From assembly GCA_937879825.1 (NCBI GenBank), contig CALFMQ010000072.1, forward strand, positions 1 to 18,414: a stretch of DNA of 18,414 bases, written 5' to 3'. The stretch comes from an uncultured Phycisphaerales bacterium (GTDB lineage Bacteria > Planctomycetota > Phycisphaerae > Phycisphaerales > UBA1924). Position numbers and translations under genes: made by a program. Positions 6,347 to 13,469 of this stretch are shown here, piece after piece; positions within the stretch are counted from its first letter, which is position 1, and every line of letters begins with the position of its first letter. The notes under the pieces are model-generated. The model was not told the origin of the DNA. It did no database searches and worked only from the letters and a program-made list of their open reading frames with translations.

Positions 6347-7834
6347 ATGCCCCAGCCCTCCCAAGAGCCGATCCCGCTGCCCCAGTTTCTGGAGGACCGG
6401 GAGGCGCGCGAGAAGTGCGGCGTGTACGGGGCGTGGGGGATCGAGGACGCCGGCACGCACGGGTACCTCGCCCTGTTCTCGCTCCAGCACCGCGGGCAGG
6501 AGTCGGCGGGCATCGCGACGACGGACGGCAAGACGATCCTGCGTCACGCGGACATGGGCCTGGTGGCGCGGGTGTTCGACAACGACTCGCTCGACCGTTT
6601 GAACGCGCACGCGGCGGCCAGGCCGCGGGTCGCGGGGGGGGCGATCGGGCACAACCGGTATTCGACGACGGGCGCGAGCAAACTGGAGAACGCGCAGCCG
6701 ATGGTGGCGACCTTCGGCGCGGGCGATGTCGCGGTGGCGCACAACGGGAACATCGTCAATGCGACGCCGCTTCGCGCGCGGCTCGAGGGAGCCGGGCACC
6801 TGTTCCGTACTTCGAGTGATACGGAAGTGGTGCTGCACCTGTTGTCGGCGGCGTCGGCGGCGGGCGATGACGACCCGCTCGCGTCGGCGCTCGCGGAACT
6901 CCGGGGCGCATTCAACCTGATTTTCTTGTTCCGCGACCGTGTCGAGGCTGCCCGGGACCCGTGGGGATGGCGCCCGCTTGTGCTGGGCGTGATGCCCGAC
7001 GGTCGCCACGCGGTCGCGAGCGAGACGGTCGCGCTGGATGTGCTCGGCGCGGAGTTTGTGCGCGAAGTGGAGCCGGGGGAGATCATCACGCTGAATGACG
7101 ACGGGTTGTCCTCGCGCCGATTCGCCGATGCCGAGCGGCCCCTGGCGCATTGCATCTTCGAGCATGTGTACCTGGCGAGCCCGGCGAGCAAGATCTTCGG
7201 CCCGCGCACCGTGCAGAACATCCGCGAACTCATGGGCGAGCGGCTGTGGCGTGAGTCGCCCGCGCAGGCGGACATCATCGTGCCGATGCCCGACTCGGGG
7301 CGGTCGGCGGCGCTGGGGTACGCGCGGGCGTCGGGCCTGCCGTACCGCGAGGGAATCATCCCGAACCGCTATGTCGGGCGGACCTTCATCAAGCCGACGG
7401 GCAAGGAGCGGGCGGCCGCGGTGCGCCTGAAACTGAACATCGTGTCGGACATCGTGCGCGGCAAGCGCGTGGTGATCATTGACGACTCGATCGTTCGCGG
7501 CACCACCACGCGCGCCAAGATGGACCAGTTGCGCAAAGCGGGGGCGCAGGAGATTCACCTGCGTATCGCCTCGCCCCCAATCAGGAACGCGTGCTTCTTC
7601 GGGATCGACTTCCCCAGCACCAAGGAACTCGTGGCGGCCAACCACTCTGTGGACGAGATCGCCAGATTGCTGGGCGTCGACTCGCTGGCGTACCTGACGA
7701 TCGACGGGCTGAAGGATGTCGTGGGCCAGCAGGGCGCGCCGGCGGGCGATTACTGCACGGCGTGCTTCTCGGGCGTGTACCCGATCGATGTCAACGGCGC
7801 GACGGCCCGCGATGCGCTGACCAAGAACTGCTAG
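6347..7834 (+). CDS. purF: Amidophosphoribosyltransferase
   Basis: PurF makes 5-phosphoribosylamine from PRPP and glutamine, the first committed step of purine synthesis, in the cytoplasm. The 495-residue protein has a 23-residue leader before the catalytic Cys24 (EKCGVYGAWG), expected to be removed by self-cleavage. The N-terminal nucleophile glutaminase domain shows LQHRGQESAGIA (46-57), GHNRYSTTG (101-109) and HNGN (132-135). The phosphoribosyltransferase domain has the PRPP loop VVIIDDSIVRGTTT (375-388). Four cysteines (269, 416, 470, 473) sit where Bacillus-type enzymes bind a [4Fe-4S] cluster, so this is the iron-sulfur, propeptide-bearing type rather than the E. coli type. CAGGAG (6333-6338) lies 8 bases before ATG. 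No other purine gene is nearby. The stop lies only 3 bases from the stop of the convergent flavin-reductase-like gene. Confidence 0.98.
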   Translation: MPQPSQEPIPLPQFLEDREAREKCGVYGAWGIEDAGTHGYLALFSLQHRGQESAGIATTDGKTILRHADMGLVARVFDNDSLDRLNAHAAARPRVAGGAIGHNRYSTTGASKLENAQPMVATFGAGDVAVAHNGNIVNATPLRARLEGAGHLFRTSSDTEVVLHLLSAASAAGDDDPLASALAELRGAFNLIFLFRDRVEAARDPWGWRPLVLGVMPDGRHAVASETVALDVLGAEFVREVEPGEIITLNDDGLSSRRFADAERPLAHCIFEHVYLASPASKIFGPRTVQNIRELMGERLWRESPAQADIIVPMPDSGRSAALGYARASGLPYREGIIPNRYVGRTFIKPTGKERAAAVRLKLNIVSDIVRGKRVVIIDDSIVRGTTTRAKMDQLRKAGAQEIHLRIASPPIRNACFFGIDFPSTKELVAANHSVDEIARLLGVDSLAYLTIDGLKDVVGQQGAPAGDYCTACFSGVYPIDVNGATARDALTKNC

Positions 7835-7837
7835 CGG

Positions 7838-8479
7838 TTACGGCTCGAGCACCTTGCGACCCATGGGCATCTCGAAGCGGTCGCGCGTGGTGCAGTAGTT
7901 CATCCCGCCCATGCGCCCGATGGCGTCGAGCATCCCGGGATCGACATGCCGCCGCTCGTTGACGAGCCCGTCGGCGGCGTGCACCCAAACCACCTCGCCG
8001 ATGATGATGTTTCCGCCGGCGGGCGCGCCCGGGTTGAGGCGCACGACGCGCTGCGTGACGCATTCGAACGACAGCCGGCTCTCGGCGACACCCGGCGGCG
8101 CGACCCTCGTGCTGGGGCGGGTCGTGAGGCCGGAAAGGTCGAACTCCGAGTCTCCGAAGGGCAGTTCCTCGGCGCACGCCGACATCTGACGGGTGAACGC
8201 GTGGCTCACGGCATTGACGACGAACTCGCCTCTGCCGCCCTCGGCGACGGGCAGCGCGTTGCGCAGCGTGTCCTTGTCGGTGCCGTCGGGCTTGTTGGCG
8301 GGGCAGAAGAGGATGGTCATCGGGTTGCTTGAAACGCCGGCGAAGAAGGAGAAAGGCGCGAGATTGAGTTTATTGCTCATCGAGAGCGTGGAGACGAAGG
8401 CGATCGGGCGCGGGACGATGCCGCCGATAAGGAGTTTGTACCGGTCGGGGATGTCGAGCGACTTCGGGTCGAGTTCCAT
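7838..8479 (-). CDS. Flavin reductase-like, FMN-binding protein
   Basis: This 213-residue protein matches the flavin reductase-like/flavoredoxin fold (DIM6/NTAB group), which binds FMN and acts in flavin reduction or electron transfer. Signatures are PRPIAFVSTLSMSNKLNLAPFS near residues 23-44 (P-R-P-I-A-x-V-S-T followed by N-L-A-P-F-S), then FFAGVSSNPMTILFCP, GEFVVNAVSHAF and the late segment NIIIGEVVWVH. No signal peptide or membrane segment is seen, so it should be cytoplasmic. It is the last gene of the apparent ispH-rlmN-YwaF-like operon, 9 bases after the YwaF-like stop, without a clear Shine-Dalgarno site. The physiological substrate cannot be told from the sequence; a link to the neighbouring Fe-S enzymes IspH and RlmN is only a guess. 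Confidence 0.88.
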   Translation of the reverse strand: MELDPKSLDIPDRYKLLIGGIVPRPIAFVSTLSMSNKLNLAPFSFFAGVSSNPMTILFCPANKPDGTDKDTLRNALPVAEGGRGEFVVNAVSHAFTRQMSACAEELPFGDSEFDLSGLTTRPSTRVAPPGVAESRLSFECVTQRVVRLNPGAPAGGNIIIGEVVWVHAADGLVNERRHVDPGMLDAIGRMGGMNYCTTRDRFEMPMGRKVLEP

Positions 8480-8488
8480 GCGCTGAGT

Positions 8489-9220
8489 CTACTCGCGAAC
8501 ATCTGGGGATCGTGTGAGCCGCCGCGCGACTTCCCACGGCACCATCAGGAGCGCCATGGCCGTGATGCCGATCAGCGCGATCCATACGACGCGCAGGGGC
8601 CACGGGCCGAGGAAGTCAACGAGCGTCCGCACATCGGGCTTGGTCGCGCCGACATAGCCGTAGTTCCACCCGGTGATGATGTTGAGCACGAATACACACG
8701 CGAGATAGACGACTCCGAGCAGGACGGCGGTGCGCCAGTCGCGCCATTGCGGGCGGAAGCGGAGCACGGTGAGGTCGAACATCGCAGCGCCGACGATCGC
8801 GCCGTGATTGAGCCAGTGCATCCAGAACTCGCCGGACTCCGGGCCGTGCTCGTTGACGGGCGTGATGAAACCCTGCGTGGAGAGCCCGAGCCCCCAGAAG
8901 TAGAGCAACGCGCGGGCCGTGCGCGAGCCGGTGAGCAGCGCAATCGGAGCGCAGAGCGCCGCCAGATCGCACAACTGGATCGGGAGCGACTTGTCCCACA
9001 CGAGGTTGCCGGGCCACATCCAGTAGATGTTGACGGCGATGTACGCGGCCAACGCGAAGAGCCCGACCCCTTTATTGAGTCTCTTGGCACGATCGGTGCC
9101 GCGGAGCCGGAGCCCGATGAGGATGATCGTCGCGGTGATGATCGCCCAGACGAAGAGCGCCAGGGCGTGGACCGTGGCGCGGTCCTGCATCCAGCCGCCC
9201 GCGGCGCCGGCGAGTGTCAT
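8489..9220 (-). CDS. YwaF-like (TIGR02206-type) integral membrane protein
   Basis: This is a 243-residue polytopic inner-membrane protein of unknown function, with about six or seven hydrophobic segments (around 17-37, 52-70, 84-97, 103-120, 140-155, 165-182, 210-228). Motifs recalled for the YwaF/TIGR02206 family are present: LPIQLCDLAAL (79-89), LLYFWGLGLSTQGFITP (105-121), WNYGYVGATKP (185-195) and LGPWP (204-208). Its ATG overlaps the rlmN stop as ATGA, so translation is probably coupled. No transport or enzyme residues can be assigned. The family name is recalled from motif patterns and should be confirmed by profile search. Confidence 0.8.
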   Translation of the reverse strand: MTLAGAAGGWMQDRATVHALALFVWAIITATIILIGLRLRGTDRAKRLNKGVGLFALAAYIAVNIYWMWPGNLVWDKSLPIQLCDLAALCAPIALLTGSRTARALLYFWGLGLSTQGFITPVNEHGPESGEFWMHWLNHGAIVGAAMFDLTVLRFRPQWRDWRTAVLLGVVYLACVFVLNIITGWNYGYVGATKPDVRTLVDFLGPWPLRVVWIALIGITAMALLMVPWEVARRLTRSPDVRE

Positions 9221-10344
9221 GCGCCGCTCTCGGCCTTGTTCGACTCGTGGCGGAGCTGGCCGCAGGCCGCCGCGATGTCGCGTCCGCGGCTGGCGCGGAT
9301 GTGCGCGTTGACGCCGCGCTGCGTGAGGATCTCCTGGAATCGACGGACATCACCCGTCGCGGGGCGCTCGAAGGGCATTCCATCGACTTCGTTGTAGCGG
9401 ATGAGATTCACATTGGCGCGGAGCGTCGAGGCGACCTCTGCGAGTTCTTCGGCGTGCTGGGGTCGGTCGTTGACGCCGCCCAGCAGGATGTATTCGAGCG
9501 TGATCTCGCGCCCGGTCTTGTCGAACCACTTGGCGCACGCGCCCAGCAACTCTTCGATCGTGGTGTACGAGGACCACGGGATAAGTTTGCGCCGGAGTTC
9601 GTCGTTGGGCGCGTGGAGCGACAGCGCGAGCGTCACGGGCAGTTCGAGTTCCTGGGCCAGCCGCTCGATGGCCTTGGGCAGTCCCACGGTCGAGATCGTG
9701 ATCTTGCGCGCGCCGATGCCCATGCCCCACGGTGCGGCGATCGTGCGCACGGCGTGGATGACGCTTGCGAAGTTGGCGAGCGGTTCGCCCATGCCCATGA
9801 AGACGATGTTGGAGATGCGCTCCACGCCGGGGAGACGCGACAAGCGCCACACCTGCTCGACGATGCGCCCCGCGCTGAGGTTGCCGTCGAGCCCGCCCAG
9901 CCCCGAGGCGCAGAACTTGCATCCGACGGGGCAACCGACCTGGCTCGAGATGCACGCGGTGCGGCGCGTCGGTGTGCCGCCCGGCGAGCGGTCGAGCGAC
10001 GGGATCATCACGCATTCGGTCTGGCGGGCCGGATCATTCGCGGATTGCCCGACGATCGGGAGCGGCGATGCGCCCGCGTCGGTCCACTGAATCAGGAGTT
10101 TCTGCGTGCCGTCGGACGCGGACTGGTGGCTCAGGGTGTCGCCGGAGAGAAAGGTCATCTCCGCTGCGAGTTGTTCTCGCTCGCGCTTGGCGAGGTTGCT
10201 CATGGCGTGCGGATCGGCGACGCCCTTCTCGTACACCCACTCGAGGATCTGCTTGGCGCGGAACTTGGGCCACTTCCGCTGCGCGCACCAATCGCCGAGC
10301 GTCTCGGGCGTGAGATGGAAGATGTGCGGCTCGGGGTGACGCAA
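9217..10344 (-). CDS. rlmN: Dual-specificity 23S rRNA/tRNA adenine-C2 methyltransferase, radical SAM
   Basis: RlmN methylates C2 of an adenosine in 23S rRNA and of A37 in some tRNAs, supporting translational fidelity. In the 375-residue protein the radical SAM cluster motif is C138-x3-C142-x2-C145 (GCPVGCKFCASG). The two catalytic cysteines expected from E. coli are C131 (TACISSQ) and C361 (AACGQL). FMGMGEPLANF (182-192) and ARKITISTVG (212-221) are further signatures. The N-terminal PKFRAKQILEWVYEKGV (26-42) is standard RlmN, so the start must lie upstream of it. The only fitting codon is TTG at 10344, 3 bases after the ispH stop, with no Shine-Dalgarno; reinitiation after ispH is likely. 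A loop of roughly 20 extra residues (about 92-128) precedes the cysteine region, longer than I recall for E. coli. Confidence 0.96.
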   Translation of the reverse strand: MRHPEPHIFHLTPETLGDWCAQRKWPKFRAKQILEWVYEKGVADPHAMSNLAKREREQLAAEMTFLSGDTLSHQSASDGTQKLLIQWTDAGASPLPIVGQSANDPARQTECVMIPSLDRSPGGTPTRRTACISSQVGCPVGCKFCASGLGGLDGNLSAGRIVEQVWRLSRLPGVERISNIVFMGMGEPLANFASVIHAVRTIAAPWGMGIGARKITISTVGLPKAIERLAQELELPVTLALSLHAPNDELRRKLIPWSSYTTIEELLGACAKWFDKTGREITLEYILLGGVNDRPQHAEELAEVASTLRANVNLIRYNEVDGMPFERPATGDVRRFQEILTQRGVNAHIRASRGRDIAAACGQLRHESNKAESGA

Positions 10345-10347
10345 TGG

Positions 10348-11385
10348 TTATCCGGTGACGCCGATGGTGACGGGCACGCCCCCGTAGAGATCGGCGGTGA
10401 TGTCGGGGCGCTGGATGTGGATGCGCCGCCCGGTCGGATCGACGCCGCGCTCGCGCATCATGCGCTTGAGCGTGGCGGGGATGCCGAACTCGGTGTCCTC
10501 GGTGGTGATATCTCGGACCTCGATCTCGGCGTCGTAATCGCTCACGAGTTTGCGGACGAGTTCGGCGACGAGGTCCTCGGGCGCCGAAGCGCCGGCGGTG
10601 ACGAGCACGCGCTCCACGCCCTCGAACCATGTGGGGTCGATCTCGGAAACATCGTCGATGAGCCGCGCCCGGCAACCGACATTCTCGGAGATCTCGGTGA
10701 GACGCTTGGAGTTGGATGAGTTGCGCGAGCCGACCACGAGCGTGAGGTCGCAGTCGGGCGCGATGGCGCGGACGGCGCCCTGGCGGTTGGTCGTCGCGTA
10801 GCAGATGTCCTCGGTGGGCGGCGCCTTGACCTGCGGGAAGCGCTGCTGGATCGCCTCGATGATGACGGCCGCGTCGTCTGTCGAGAGCGTGGTCTGGGTG
10901 AGGTACACCAGCATCTCGGGGTCCCGGACATTGACCCGCCGGACATCCTCGGGTGACTCGACGACCTGGATGGCGTCGGGCGCTTCGCCGCGCGTGCCGA
11001 CGACTTCCTGGTGGTCGGCGTGCCCGACGAGCAGAATCTGGTATCCCTGCTTGGCGTACCGGATGGCCTCCATGTGGACCTTGGTCACGAGGGGGCAGGT
11101 GGCATCGACCGCGGTGAGGTTGCGCTCCTGGGCGATCTTGCGGACCTGCGGCGAGACGCCGTGGGCGCTGAAGACGAGGATATTGCCGGCGGGGACCTCT
11201 TCGATCTCCTCCACGAAGACCACGCCGCGCCCGCGGAAGCGGTCGACCACGTGCTTATTGTGGACGATCTCGTGGTAGACGTAGATCGGCTCATCGGGGC
11301 AGAGGTCCAGGAGCTGATCGACGACATCGATCGCCATGTGCACGCCCGCGCAGAACCCGCGGGGATTGGCCAGAATGATGCGCAT
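10348..11385 (-). CDS. ispH: 4-hydroxy-3-methylbut-2-enyl diphosphate reductase
   Basis: IspH is the last enzyme of the MEP pathway, reducing HMBPP to IPP and DMAPP with a [4Fe-4S] cluster. The 345-residue protein has the three cluster cysteines C12 (NPRGFCAGV), C97 (DATCPLVTKVH) and C195 (ICYATTNRQ). It also has the catalytic glutamate E127 in GHADHQEVVGT and the SxN-type phosphate site VGSRNSSNS (218-226). The start ATG 11385 has GGAG 8 bases upstream. The open frame runs on upstream, but that extension is antisense to hpnC and is not IspH-like. After the usual end of the fold (about residue 300) there is an extra tail of about 45 residues ending VPVTIGVTG; E. coli IspH has about 316 residues. 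It heads the operon with rlmN and diverges from hpnC-D-E, which consume its products after prenyl elongation. Confidence 0.97.
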   Translation of the reverse strand: MRIILANPRGFCAGVHMAIDVVDQLLDLCPDEPIYVYHEIVHNKHVVDRFRGRGVVFVEEIEEVPAGNILVFSAHGVSPQVRKIAQERNLTAVDATCPLVTKVHMEAIRYAKQGYQILLVGHADHQEVVGTRGEAPDAIQVVESPEDVRRVNVRDPEMLVYLTQTTLSTDDAAVIIEAIQQRFPQVKAPPTEDICYATTNRQGAVRAIAPDCDLTLVVGSRNSSNSKRLTEISENVGCRARLIDDVSEIDPTWFEGVERVLVTAGASAPEDLVAELVRKLVSDYDAEIEVRDITTEDTEFGIPATLKRMMRERGVDPTGRRIHIQRPDITADLYGGVPVTIGVTG

Positions 11386-11454
11386 GCACGGTGCTCCTCG
11401 AAGGTGACGATGGCGGGATGGGGCCGGGTGGCCGGATTGTCCGAAGCGATTACG

Positions 11455-11460
11455 ATTATA
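11455..11460 (-). promoter_or_regulatory. Candidate -10 box for the ispH operon
   Basis: The minus strand carries a perfect TATAAT here, 69 bases before the ispH ATG. No good -35 is seen at 16-18 bases upstream, where the sequence is GC-rich. It lies just before the hpnC start, so promoters for the two divergent operons are close or overlapping. Confidence 0.45.
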
Positions 11461-11469
11461 GCCGGGCGG

Positions 11470-12519
11470 ATGAAGGAGACCGCAGAGCGGATGGCGCACG
11501 CGATGGTGAGTCCGATGCAGATGATCGACCGAGAGGGCCTCGGGGGCGATGGTGCGCCCTGCGCCCCGGATCGGGCCCGCGCGTACGTGCACGAGCTGGC
11601 GACCTCGCATTACGAGAACTTCCCGGTCCTGACGCGCCTGGTGCCCGCGGAACTCCGCGACGACTTCGCCGCCGTGTACGCCTTCTGCCGATGGTCCGAC
11701 GATCTGGGCGACGAGACGGGCGCGGGCGAGGCGGCGAGGGCACGGTCGCTGGACTTGCTGCGCCAGTGGCGCGCGATGCTGGATGGTTGCGTGCGGTTTG
11801 CGCGCGGGGAGGATGGGGGGGGGCAGGGCGCACCGAGTCACCCGGTGTATGCGGCCCTCGCGGGGACGATTCGCAGGCACAATCTCAGCGATCGACCGTT
11901 CCACCATCTGATCGACGCCTTCGAGCAGGATCAGCGCGTGACGCGCTACGAGACCTGGGAGCAGGTGCTCGACTACTGCACGCGCAGCGCCGACCCGGTC
12001 GGGCGGATCGTGCTGGCGCTGGCGGGCGTCGGCGATGGCGGCGCCCCTACTGAAGGCGATGAACGCGCGGCCAGACTTGTGAAGATGTCCGATGCGACCT
12101 GCACGGCGTTGCAACTGATCAACTTCTGGCAGGATGTCCGGCGTGACCTGCTGGAGCGGGATCGCGTGTACCTGCCGAGCGGCGAGGTCGGGTTCGGCGC
12201 CGAGGAACTGCGTGCGTGGATCGCGGAGCCGGAGGTGCCCGAGCATCGCGTGCGCTATATCAAAGCGCTGCGCCCGCTCGTCAAACGCACCGGGGCGCTC
12301 TTTGAGGAGGGGCGTCCGCTGGCAGAGGAACTGCCGCCCTCGATCGCGCCCGTCGTGCGCCTCTTCTGGGAGGGCGGCATGACGATCGTTCACGCCGTCG
12401 AGCGGCAGGGGTGCACCACACTCTGGCGCCGACCGAGACTGGGCAAGGCGAAAAAGGCGTCGCTCGTTCTGGGCGCGATGATCCGGGCCAAGCTGGCCCA
12501 CAGAGGGGAGGCGGCATGA
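11470..12519 (+). CDS. hpnC: Squalene synthase-like HpnC (hydroxysqualene synthase)
   Basis: In the three-step HpnCDE route HpnC converts presqualene diphosphate to hydroxysqualene. The 349-residue protein belongs to the trans-prenyltransferase squalene/phytoene synthase family. The first aspartate motif is SDDLGDE (D77, D78, D81); the second is QLINFWQDVRRDLLERDR (N218, D222, D226), followed by VYLP. The NFWQDV form and the start region YENFPVL point to HpnC rather than HpnD. The start is uncertain. ATG 11470 has no Shine-Dalgarno, while ATG 11491 has AAGGAG about 12 bases upstream; further in-frame ATGs lie at 11503, 11515 and 11521. The first 30 residues are not conserved, so the choice does not affect function. 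The stop overlaps the hpnD start (ATGA), indicating an operon with coupled translation. Confidence 0.92.
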   Translation: MKETAERMAHAMVSPMQMIDREGLGGDGAPCAPDRARAYVHELATSHYENFPVLTRLVPAELRDDFAAVYAFCRWSDDLGDETGAGEAARARSLDLLRQWRAMLDGCVRFARGEDGGGQGAPSHPVYAALAGTIRRHNLSDRPFHHLIDAFEQDQRVTRYETWEQVLDYCTRSADPVGRIVLALAGVGDGGAPTEGDERAARLVKMSDATCTALQLINFWQDVRRDLLERDRVYLPSGEVGFGAEELRAWIAEPEVPEHRVRYIKALRPLVKRTGALFEEGRPLAEELPPSIAPVVRLFWEGGMTIVHAVERQGCTTLWRRPRLGKAKKASLVLGAMIRAKLAHRGEAA

Positions 12520-13469
12520 CGAGGGCCGCCCCGCAGACCGAACTCGAGGCCGCGTACCGGAAATGCGCTGAGATCACCAAGCAGCGGGCGCGGAACTTCT
12601 ACTACGGCCTGCGCCTGACGCCCGAGCCGAAGCGTTCCGCGATTTACTCGGTGTACGCGTGGATGCGCCACGCGGATGATCTCGCGGACTCCGAGGCGGG
12701 CGGGGTCGGCGTGGATGAGAAGATTCGCGCGCTGCGCACCTTCGCGGAGAAGACGCGGCGGGTGCTGGCGGGCGATGCGCCGGCGGCGGACGCGGTGCAG
12801 GTCGCCTTCGCCGAGACGTTCCGGGAGTACAACCTCGACGATGATGACCTCGAGGGCATGATCGAGGGTCTCGAGACCGACCTGCGGTATGAGGCGGAGA
12901 GCGGGGCGCCGGAGGGCGAGCCGATGTTCGCGGACCGGGCCGGACTCGAGGCGTATTGCTACCGCGTGGCCTCGACCGTCGGGCGCGTGTGCGTGCGCAT
13001 CTGGGGTCTGATCGAAGGCGCGGACGAGGCCGCCGCGATGCGGATGGCGGTCGAGCGCGGGCTCGCGTTCCAGTCGACCAATATCCTCCGGGATTACCGC
13101 GAGGACTTCGACGGCGACGACGCGGGGGACGGGGCGCGTGTCTATCTGCCGGCGGACCTCTTCGAGCGGCACGAGGTATCGCCCGCGTCATTGCGCCAGT
13201 GGGACGATCCGGCGCGATGCGAGGCCCTTGTGCAAGAGGTGTGCGGGTGGGCGCGCGGGTGGTACGAGTCCTCATCGGCGCTCGACTCGATGATCGTGCC
13301 CGAGTGCCGCCCGGCGATCCGCGCGATGACGAGGATCTATCGTTCGCTGCTCGACATCATCGAGTCCGACCCGGCGCGCGTCGCCGGTGATCGTCGGGTG
13401 CGCGTGAAGTCGTGGCGCAAGGCGGCGATCGCCTTCGGCGCGGTTCGTGAGGCGCGGCAGCGCGCATGA
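12516..13469 (+). CDS. hpnD: Presqualene diphosphate synthase HpnD
   Basis: HpnD condenses two farnesyl diphosphates to presqualene diphosphate, the first step of the HpnCDE squalene route. The 317-residue protein has the family's first motif MRHADDLAD (D54, D55, D58) and the second NILRDYREDF (N189, D193, D197), followed by RVYLP. The helix SFYYGLRLxP-like (NFYYGLRLTPEPKRSAIYSV, 27-46) and the substrate region GLETDLRYE (118-126) are typical. A short acidic insertion (DGDDAGDG, 199-206) lies between the second motif and VYLP. The ATG at 12516 overlaps the hpnC stop and has GGGGAGG just upstream (about 5 bases), which fixes the start and excludes an upstream in-frame ATG inside hpnC. The end overlaps hpnE by ATGA. 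Confidence 0.94.
   Translation: MTRAAPQTELEAAYRKCAEITKQRARNFYYGLRLTPEPKRSAIYSVYAWMRHADDLADSEAGGVGVDEKIRALRTFAEKTRRVLAGDAPAADAVQVAFAETFREYNLDDDDLEGMIEGLETDLRYEAESGAPEGEPMFADRAGLEAYCYRVASTVGRVCVRIWGLIEGADEAAAMRMAVERGLAFQSTNILRDYREDFDGDDAGDGARVYLPADLFERHEVSPASLRQWDDPARCEALVQEVCGWARGWYESSSALDSMIVPECRPAIRAMTRIYRSLLDIIESDPARVAGDRRVRVKSWRKAAIAFGAVREARQRA

Noticed and set aside
3850..6819. Very long plus-strand open frame (989 codons) across the chaperone gene, rpsD and into purF
   Set aside because: It is antisense to two clear genes. Its translation is full of Asp/Gly/His/Arg-Val runs with no family signature, as expected for an antisense frame in GC-rich DNA.
6332..7645. Minus-strand open frame of 437 codons opposite purF
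   Set aside because: It mirrors PurF with an arginine/histidine/valine-rich translation. PurF on the other strand has every catalytic residue.
9214..10719. Plus-strand open frame of about 500 codons opposite rlmN and ispH
   Set aside because: It is antisense to conserved RlmN and IspH motifs, low in complexity and without any recognisable domain.
11011..11469. Upstream in-frame extension of hpnC by 153 codons
   Set aside because: It is antisense to ispH and unlike any squalene synthase N-terminus.
11386..12501. Upstream in-frame extension of ispH by 372 codons
   Set aside because: The extension is antisense to hpnC and has no known domain. The ATG at 11385 has a good ribosome site and begins exactly at the IspH N-terminus.
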